Part shown: in pieces, positions 55,582 through 64,000 of the stretch | How positions within the stretch are numbered: the first letter of the stretch is position 1 | How the letters are laid out: every line of letters starts with the position of its first letter | Assembly: GCA_013365365.1 (NCBI GenBank) | Contig: JABVXU010000018.1 | Location: 62,001 to 126,000 of the forward strand | DNA: 64,000 bases | Source: Cruorifilaria tuberocauda | Lineage: Eukaryota; Nematoda; Chromadorea; Rhabditida; Onchocercidae | Direction of reading: 5' to 3' | Program-made: the position numbers and the translations under genes | The notes under the pieces: model-generated | Databases searched by the model: none | Told to the model about the DNA's origin: nothing | What the model saw: only the letters and a program-made list of their open reading frames with translations

Positions 55582-58500
55582 ATGAAAATAATATCGTTTG
55601 TTGCGTTACTATCAGTCTGGATTACGATAATCACTTTATCAGGTCGTATTTTCCATACATCTACAGTTCTTATCATTGAATGTTCTACTTAAGTAAACTT
55701 TAATGAACACTCAAAATAATAGTCACTTTTAGTTCAATGATATAAGTAAAATTTTTGGTCAATAATTAAATCTTTGAGTATTTTATTACAATGATTTAAC
55801 CCAAACAATTCTATAAATTCAAATGTAAACTAAATGACATTCATTGTTTTAAATAATTCTGTAAATAATTGTATCTACGAACATAGTTATTCGAATAATT
55901 CTTTTTGATGATAATGCTGTTCAACTTAATTAGTGGTTATTGTAATTGTTCTGATAAATAAGCTTTCATGATGATTGTTTTAATGATCTTGCTAAAGCTC
56001 TAGAAAAGAAAAAGAAAAAGAAAATGAGAGGAAGAGAGAGAAAGAGGATTATTAGGAACAAAGCAATGATTTTGAAAAAATTACGAATCGTAATAAATTT
56101 GAATAATTGTTAGCTATTTTATTACTTTCAAGAATTAGTAGCTTAAAAGATAGCAAAATCTTTGTAAGCTTGAGACGAAATTATTTAGAAGTATAAACTG
56201 AAAAGTTAATTAAATAAATGAATGAATATCTTATGCAACTCTCAGGAATCGTTTATTGAATTAAACTATTCCCCTAAACAAATCTCGAGAAGCTGATGGA
56301 TGGGATTTTGTAGGACAAATAGATAACCATTGATTAAGTGAATAATTCTCGATTGAATTAAATTCCCGTTTTTAATAAGAATTTGTTAAATCCGTCCTGA
56401 GGCTAGCTTCGTTTTTGTTGTAAAACGTAACTTATTGGAGTGAAAAAGAATGAAATAGATCTAAATGGCTAATCGGAATTATCGTATTATTGAATGAAGT
56501 TATTATTTTGATAAATTGCGGACTTGAGATATCAAATAAAAGTTGTAAATGAAATAAAACGTATGATTGAAAAAATTAAAATGACTATAAACTGAAGCTA
56601 TTGAATGCTCAGATATCTTAACAAAAATTATCCAATCTATAATCATAGGAAAAATATCCGCTCGATGCACATTTTCGAAATTTTCTTAAATAGTCTGATA
56701 AGTAATTAATAAATACGATCTTTCGCACTAATTAGTTTGACTTATGACATGAAGCGTGTCTATTTTTCAAAATGATATAAACATAATATTTTGGATATTT
56801 CATAAAATGAAACTAATTTAAATAAAATTTTACTGATTTTTAAAAATTAGTTTGCACTATAAAAAGAAATGACTAAATTTAATAAGCCTTTTTCATAAGA
56901 TATTATTTAATAGTTTTTAGTGGCCTTTTCTGACAATTCATCAGAACAAGAATTAGCAAAATTCTTCCCTCTATTTATTGTCCGTAATAATTTCTATAGG
57001 AATTGAATTTTATTTAAACTATTCAAGTCGACAGATCAAATATTTTCAATGGTTAAATAAATCGCAATCTTTTACAAAAATAATTTTTTACAAACACTAA
57101 TTTTCTGTAGATATCAAAATTATCAAAAAGGTAAATGATATGATTATCATTTTGGGTTTAACGGCTCGTTAATGATTGTTCAAACAAATTTTTATATCAT
57201 TTTATCTAGATAATTAAATGTTTCAATTCATTTCATTTTTGCTAAATTATTAATGATTTCAGAAGGTGGAATACTCAACAAACTCAAAAGCATTAGTGTT
57301 TCATCTTTACTCAAGGATGATACTGGTATGTTATCTTTTGAAGTGAGAAGTAAGCTTAAGATAATTGAAATATAACTGACAGGAAAAACAACTTCAAAAA
57401 CTTAAATTGATGAAATTATCCGATCAGGAACTAGTTAAATTAAGACAAATAGTTACCTCTGAATATCTTGCTTGACATTTGCAGCTAAAAGCTGAGATGA
57501 GCTATCAATTTTTCTTAGATGATCACAAAAGTTTTAATACTTTAACTTTTAGGAGAAAAATATTTCCAAAAGACATTTCGTATGAGCTAGCCTTTAGAAA
57601 GGCAAAGAATTAATTTCTATAGAAAAAAACAAAGTGTGAAATTTTCCGAAATCTTTCCCTCATTCTCTATCCATTGCTCTCATGAGGGAAAGCAAAAATA
57701 TTCGAATAAAAAATTCATTCCTATCGTATCTCAACTTCCATTTTTTTCAAATTAAAAAAATTTCAATTATCTTTAGTAATTCAAATAATTTTTAATCGAT
57801 CACTGAAGGCATTCAGTAATTCTGAAATGGTAGTAACGATCTTCGAAAAGAGCAATTAATTTCAAAATCTTCCCAGTACTATATTTCGAAATGAATTAGC
57901 AAGAAAACACTGTAAGAAATGATTCGGTTCATCTAGTTTTACCATATTTCCCAATGAAGAAATTTTTGCTTATTTTTTGTTTCCAATGATACGTGAAATT
58001 AGTCATGAAATTTCTATTGGTTATCATATCATATCATGATAAAGCTCAAAAATCACTTTTTTTGTAAGCATGATAAATTTTAATGATTAGATTTTCCAAT
58101 CAATATTTTTTTGCTCATCAAAATTTGCAATTATGTTTTCTTTTTGAATTTCAGTAATATACTGCATTATGACTGCGTTAGATTATGATAATAGGAATCA
58201 GAAATAAATTAATCGTTTGTTAATTTTGTTTCTTATTTCGTTAACAGTTCCTAAATAAATATTTAAAGAAAAAATTTATTAATCAAAATATAATCGAAAA
58301 TTGGAATACTTTTTGAATGAATAAAAAATAGTCTTGGCAATAATTATTCCAAATATTTCAGTTTTATCAAGCATTTTGATATCGATTTGATACCATTTAA
58401 TACGTGAATATAAGTGAATTGCCCTTACCAACGGGAAAAATTCCAATCTGTAAATCATAATGGAATTTGAAGCTAAATTTGTGCACGATTAATTTTGACA

Positions 58501-58904
58501 TTTCAGGAAAACAGTCAGAGGAATTAGCATCTGTGGAAAGGCCTGGTTATGGTGATAACGATGAAGATAATGACGCCATTATTGGTGGAAAACGCGGAAA
58601 TGATGATGATGACTGCATAGATTTAGATGATAATGATGATAGTGGTGATGACGATGACGATGATGATAATAAAGATGATGATGATAATAAAGACGATGAT
58701 GATAATAAAGACGATGATGATAATAAGGACGATGATGATAATAAAGACGATGATGATAATAAGGACGATGATGATGATGCTGGTGGTGATGACGATGAAG
58801 ATGATGAAGACTATGGGAAAGATGATGATGATGATGATAGTGGCGATGATGATGATGAAGCTGATGATGATTATAAGGACGATAATTATGATGTTGTTGA
58901 TTAA
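55582..58904 (+). CDS. Secreted aspartate-rich repeat protein, 173 residues, function unknown
   Basis: Three exons in matching phase: 55582-55642, 57263-57325, 58507-58904 (TAA). Exon 1 encodes a classical signal peptide (MKIISFVALLSVWITIITLS, cleavage expected near residue 20). Exon 2 encodes EGGILNKLKSISVSSLL. Exon 3 begins with a moderate-complexity stretch ending IIGGKRG (a dibasic site) and then becomes almost entirely aspartate, including six tandem NKDDDD units encoded by an 18-base repeat (about 58664-58775). A TTTTCAG acceptor lies nine bases before the ATG, indicating a trans-splice site. Extreme acidity suggests calcium or cation binding, or charge interaction outside the cell; this is inference. 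The 1.6-kb and 1.2-kb introns contain no recognised features. No family was recognised. Confidence 0.72.
58664..58775 (+). repeat. 18-base in-frame tandem repeat coding NKDDDD
   Basis: Six near-identical copies of an 18-base unit (GATGATGATAATAARGAC) with AAAGAC/AAGGAC variants, within exon 3 of the secreted aspartate-rich gene. Copy number is likely to vary between individuals, as for other short in-frame repeats. Confidence 0.9.
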
Positions 58905-60580
58905 TAATTATAGATAGATAATGATAAACGCAATTATTCGTGCTATCAAATAACTGGTTATATTTATGATATCAGTAGTATGATTGATGATAACAACAGT
59001 GATGATATCGGCAATACCAAAGGAAAAATAATTGCGTAATTAGTTTGAATAAATAATTTAATTTAATTGTAGAACATAGAGGTTGCACTAATTTTCCAAG
59101 TTTGTTAAGTAAATAGCTAAAAATGCTTGAATTTATTTTCATGTTGACTGATAAGTTGAATTGTCATTTGCGCTATTGTTTTATTCACTCATCCGTTTCT
59201 TTATCGACACTCTTCAAATCTTTAATGTAGTCTATCCCTAATCAGCTTGATATTTCCTTTACTATTCCATGAAATCTAAACAAATCAATGATGTTAATCC
59301 CGCGTAAAATTCAAGGTAAAGATAACTTATTCCAAGTAAGCAACTGATTTATCTGCCACAACAAACATTTGGAATGTAAACTTTGCAAAGAAATATCGCA
59401 AATTATAAAGTCTAAAATAATCAAATGGTACTGTGTAAATTATCGATACTGAACATGCATTCTCCTAAAACTTATCGCAGGAGGGATTAGTATAAGGTAA
59501 AATAAATTGTATCAAAAAATCGATAACTGATCATGTCATCTGTACAACAACATGACAGTGATAAGAATCGTAATATTTATAATATCCCAAAACACAAAGT
59601 AAATTAGACAGATTCGTTTGATCCCTACTATTTACAGATTTCTTACAGCAAAACTTACATTATTGCTTGCATTTTCACATTTACTGTAATTTTCAAGCCT
59701 TCGAATAATTACAATCAACCTCTGTACTACCAACTGCAAACTTTTTTTAATTACTGCGAAAATTTAAATGCGTTCACTTAGTCTATCACAACAATAAAAA
59801 GAACTGTGATGAAATTTGTTAAGCTTTTTTTGGATTTATTGTGATGAACATTCATTCGAACTTAGAATTCATCACTGTACGGCCACTTTCTCATTTTAAA
59901 CTTAAATGAATATCAGAAAAAAGAAAGTAATTGAAAAGGATCCATTGAAGCTCAGAGATCACATCGAAAGAGATGTTTCTCTTTCTTAAAATGAAATGAA
60001 TCAGTTTGTCTTTTCAGACTATTTTTAAAATATAAAAGATTGAAATTTTTGATATTTTAAATTTATGAAAGACAAGAAATATTTTATATGATTGGATGTA
60101 TCAAATTTCTCATTTCAAAAAGCATTTGTGAAAGTTTGAAGGAAGAATGTTACCTTTGCTGCTTTTTCTCCTTTTTCCATTCCTCAGTGCTTCTTATTAC
60201 ACTGATAGATCTACGGTCAGTTGACAATTTCCATTTTTTATTCTCTCCCTATGATATAACGGATTTTAATACCATTAATGTGTCAATAATATTGATCGTT
60301 AAATATATAAGTCAAAATGTGATATAATTGATTAAAAGTCTCACTTTGAAATAAAATTTTTTATTGTTATTAAGATAGAAAGATTTTGGTCTGAAAATAT
60401 TGAAGGATTTAAGAAATAAATTAGAAAGAAAAGTTATGTTATATAAATTTAAGTAATAATCAAACTTTACGAAAACGGAAAATATTGCAGTTATCTAATT
60501 GTTATTAAGCATTTATGCATTTATGCACAATAATTTCATTCATTTAAATTAAGGAAATTACTTGAATCGAAGTATTTTAG
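58905..60580. other. Interval between aspartate-rich gene and PB1 gene
   Basis: About 1.7 kb. It must contain the undetected 5' exon(s) of the PB1-domain gene, since the first exon I can support there has no in-frame ATG. The open frame at 60088-60327 has no recognisable domain and no convincing donor. Confidence 0.5.
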
Positions 60581-62076
60581 CAGCAATCAAGCCTAGATCG
60601 AAAGGAAGTAGAAGTGAAATGGAACCATTACGGTAAAATTAGACGATTCACAATTGCGGCTGAAAGTTGTTGTGTCTATGATGAATTAATAAAAACTTTG
60701 CATACGTATGAACCTGAAATTCAAGGCTTTCTTTCATGGAAAGGTTAATTATCTTTGTTTGTATATTAATTGAATCGGGAAACTTGCAGCATTTCAAATC
60801 ATATTGTTAATTCAAGCATTTAATTTCAATTTTAAGTCTTGTATAAATCGAAAAGTTTACATATCAGATTCTTTTCTTGTGGCATTTTTGTATGAAATAT
60901 GAAAATAATAGAGAGTAAAGTTGAAGTAAGAAAGAAAATAGTACAGATTGAAAAAGCGGTGAAAGATAAGAAAAAAGTTTGAAATTGAAAACAATTAAAA
61001 TTTGCATGATATCAATATATACAACTCTTTTGTGCTATTTTATATCATTTAATTTAAAATTTTACAGATAATGAAAATGATTCCATTCTGTTGAATTCAT
61101 CCAACGAACTCAATTTAGCTTTAAAACGTAAACCACATGCATTCCTTCGTCTTAATACTATCGGTACAAAAATTTTTTTTTCTAGTTATAATGTTTTGAA
61201 GAATTTCATTTTATTCCCACTCCTTATGGTTTCAAAGATATCACTTAGAGTTTGAAATGTTCTAAATTTCTCTGATGATTGAATATTATGAAAATTATTT
61301 TATCCATCTACTTTTGATAGATATAATTTCAGATGATAAAATCATTAACCATCAAAAAATCAAGGAAATGAGTACAGATCGCAGTGTAAGCTATTTCCAA
61401 ATCTCGAAAACACTTATGTTTGAAGAATTTCATATTTTACTAACTAATAAAATGCCAAGTATTTTAAGTTTGTAAATGGAAGTTTCCGTAAATGAACGTA
61501 ATTATAATATCTTAGTAGCACTAGATTTCATCGTTTCTCCATCCTCATTGTGATTTTTTCTGAAATTCCGTACATACATCAATGAACCTGTTGCCTACAG
61601 TAATACAAGGTAGTAGAATGTGTAAAGTAAAATGTAAACAGATAGTAATCCAAAAATCAAAGGCTATCTACTTCATAAAACTGATATTATGAAGTTTTGA
61701 TAATGAATTTTCAAATGAATTTTAAAGGTGAATAGTGAAAACTGTTTCGATTCTCGAAATCTCGAAAGAACTGAAAAAATTGTCTTTCCTATCTTTCTTA
61801 TCAGCTATCCTTCAGCTACAAAAGAAATTCATCGAAAAATTACTTAACAACAAAGAAATCGAAATCGATGGAGACAGTAATTTTTCTTTGGATGAAAAAG
61901 AATTGAAGCTATTGGAGCAGCTTGCAAAAGAACAGTGGCTGTGTCCAATCATCATCATTCATAATTATAAGCCTGAAATTGAGGAAAATCCAATATCTGC
62001 GAATCAAACAAGCGCTAAGAAGGAAAAAGTGGAAATAACAACAAAGCAACCGGGAAAAAATCCAAAAATTAATTAA
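60581..62076 (+). CDS. PB1-domain protein (5' end not found)
   Basis: Four exons in consistent phase: 60581-60743, 61068-61163, 61333-61385, 61816-62076 (TAA), about 190 residues. The first two exons encode a PB1 fold: the basic beta-strand VEVKWNHYGKIRRFTI (lysine and paired arginines, as in basic-type PB1) and the acidic OPCA-like segment WKDNENDSILLNSSNEL, followed by LNLALKR. It therefore resembles the dual-type PB1 of p62/sequestosome and NBR1, which forms homo- or hetero-oligomers. The remainder, with IEKLLNNKEIEIDGD and a charged lysine-rich tail, has no zinc finger or UBA domain that I can see, so it is not a full p62. Exon 1 opens at a TATTTTAG acceptor in phase 0 and lacks a methionine, so one or more upstream exons are missing. 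An alternative acceptor at 61731 would extend the last exon. Confidence 0.6.
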
Positions 62077-64000
62077 ATTTTATATATTTTAATTTGTGAA
62101 CCATTTCACTCTCTATTCATTTATTCATTTTATCATTTCCAATCATTATTTGATTATTGCATGATAAGGATAAATGATACTGTGAATAATGTGCAATGGA
62201 AAGATCAAAGGTTGATCCTAAATCGAAAAGTTTGTCTATAGAAAGCTAGTTTTCGGTTTAATTTCATTTGACTGAGACTGGAATGATCGGTAAGAATTGC
62301 TATTTGAAACAATGAAAGAGATATGATAACGATGACAGTAATTATGCTCATTTGATAGCTTAATTTCCAACGTTATCACCGATCGGTTTGCTCTCCGACA
62401 ATCTCTATCAATTTCAAACATGATGAAAAATGATGCTGGATCATTCTTATTAGCATCGGAATTTTTAACATATTGCACTGAGAGTTTGGAATGATCAAAA
62501 TAGTTATATCAGATCATTAAAAATAATCAATTTAATATGGTTGGTGAATTTTTACAAAGAAGTTAAAAATGAATATCAAAATACCAGCACTAATCACATA
62601 CGTGATAACAGTGCATGATTTCAAATCATTTTCTTTTCATTTATTGAAGGCATATATGAAATTCAGAAAGCTTTCCTCTTTATTAATAATATTTTCAATG
62701 TAATTCGGTATTTCGTTTTCGAAAGGTAAAAAAATATATAACTATTTTAAATTTAAAAATCAATTTCACTTATTGCAAGGAAATCTTTCGTTACCTTTCA
62801 TCTTCATCAATTCTATTTCATATGATTCAGAGTGAAATGAAGAAAAGTTTGTTCGCTTCGTTCCGATTGAATTCAACAAACCTTTCACAATCTTAGTATT
62901 CCTCAAGAAAAAGAATTTTCAACTTTTCCTTATCGAATTTTAATTCTTTATTATTTGTTTCCTCAAATTGACATGATTATTTCGCTGTGAAATTTTTTCT
63001 GAAATAAAATTTTCTTAATTCATAATTGATAGTCTATCAGATGATAAGATAATCTAGTTAAAAATGTTATCAAATGATAAGATTATCTTTCTGCGATCTT
63101 TACAATTTTCATTGAAATATATTGAAGCATGTGCGTGGTTTTTCAAACTTTCAGTAGAAGAATGGAAAGATTTGTAATTCTCGTGATAAGTGGTTGAGTT
63201 CAGAGAAAAGTTTTATGAAACGATTGGTGGATTGCTTAGTGATTGCGGACGAGTGATAAAAAGGAAGAATTTGTGAAAAGCACACTGATGCTATCATTTA
63301 TTTTCCCTCCCCCTCCCTTTACTCTTTCAATTTCATCCATATCTTCCGCCAAATCATCAACCATCACCGCTACCATTGGTATATATATATAAATATCTAT
63401 CTTCGTATTTTATTTTAATAGAAATTCAATTTTCTTCAAAGATTTTAAATTTTGAAACAAATTACAAATTATTGTATAAATAATAGTCTTCGGAATCGAG
63501 CGAAAAGTTTTAAATGATGAATATTTAAGAAATTATAATTTCTAATAATTCTCCTCCTCTCTCTCTCTCTCCTTTTTCCTCTCTTTTACTTTGCCTAATT
63601 TATGGAATTATTTTTGAAATGTAGTTTAAAATTAAACAAACACTGTCAATAGATATGAATAAAAATCAGATAATGAAAATAGTACTCTTTAGAAAAAGAT
63701 TCGGATAAATGGATTAAGCTCTAATAACCTTTTTCTTCTTTTTAAAAGATCTTAAATTAGATAAAATAAAAAAGAGAAAAAGGAAAAGAGAGATGGAGAG
63801 AGAGAGAGAGGATTATCAGAGATGATCATAATTCCTCAAATAGAAAAATCAAAAATGCATTCAATTATAATATACGAAATCGATATGAGTAAAAATTCAA
63901 TAGCATTTTCCGGCGGTATTCTGTTATTGCATTTGACGAACTTCTTTTTTGCTTTTCTTTTCTCAATTTATGCAAAAAGCATTTTGAACAAGAAAAATTT
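62077..64000. other. Gene-free right end with pyrimidine and GA tracts
   Basis: About 1.9 kb of AT-rich sequence. It contains a pair of 21-base GATA-type repeats at 63035-63088, a CT tract near 63553-63575 and a GA tract near 63795-63812. The minus-strand open frame at 62236-62478 shows no domain. No exon chain was found. Confidence 0.6.

Noticed and set aside
58627..58917. Methionine/isoleucine-rich frame overlapping the aspartate-rich exon
   Set aside because: It is the +1 reading of the GAT/GAC repeat; the aspartate frame has a signal peptide exon and matching splice phases.

Overview
This is a strongly AT-rich nematode genomic window. The evidence is short 3' splice signals of the TTTCAG type, 3' splice acceptors lying 2 to 10 bases before several start codons (as expected for spliced-leader trans-splicing), a nuclear receptor of the nematode-expanded kind, and close similarity of the conserved proteins to animal orthologues. 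Intron density, long AT-rich gaps and the absence of tight operons fit a clade III (spirurid or filarial-like) nematode better than Caenorhabditis. That placement is inference.

Layout, left to right. 1-2.36 kb, minus strand: a PIM-family serine/threonine kinase whose 3' end lies outside the window. 2.4-12.3 kb: a long non-coding stretch with microsatellites and small repeats. 12.3-16.4 kb, minus: an SLC22-type organic ion transporter, 11 exons. 16.4-19.7 kb: no gene seen. 19.7-22.1 kb, minus: the Tudor-domain splicing factor SMNDC1/SPF30. 23.1-25.3 kb, plus: the ciliary transition-zone membrane protein TMEM17, with a perfect X-box (RFX/DAF-19 site) in the divergent intergenic region. 26.4-32.1 kb, plus: a nuclear hormone receptor with a 1.2-kb inverted LTR-like element in its last intron. 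32.4-33.3 kb: unrecognised coding-like exons, possibly a small gene or a relic. 33.8-47.2 kb, plus: the complete 44-exon prp-8 gene (2,353 residues). 48.3-53.2 kb, plus: wdr-48 (UAF1), 16 exons, 674 residues. 55.6-58.9 kb, plus: a small secreted protein with an extreme aspartate-rich tail. 60.6-62.1 kb, plus: a PB1-domain protein whose 5' end was not found. 62.1-64 kb: no gene seen.

The genes do not form one pathway. Two are spliceosomal (SMNDC1 and PRP-8). One is ciliary, one is a ubiquitin-protease cofactor, and the rest are signalling or transport proteins. All exon models were built by hand from reading frame, splice signals and codon phase. For SMNDC1, TMEM17, the nuclear receptor, prp-8 and wdr-48 the exon lengths sum to whole codon counts.

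The most notable observations are: an intron of prp-8 that appears to begin with AT instead of GT; a degenerate duplicate of a prp-8 exon-intron-exon junction lying inside the preceding intron; two GC-AG introns in wdr-48 with the same donor octamer; the X-box at TMEM17; and the aspartate-rich secreted protein.
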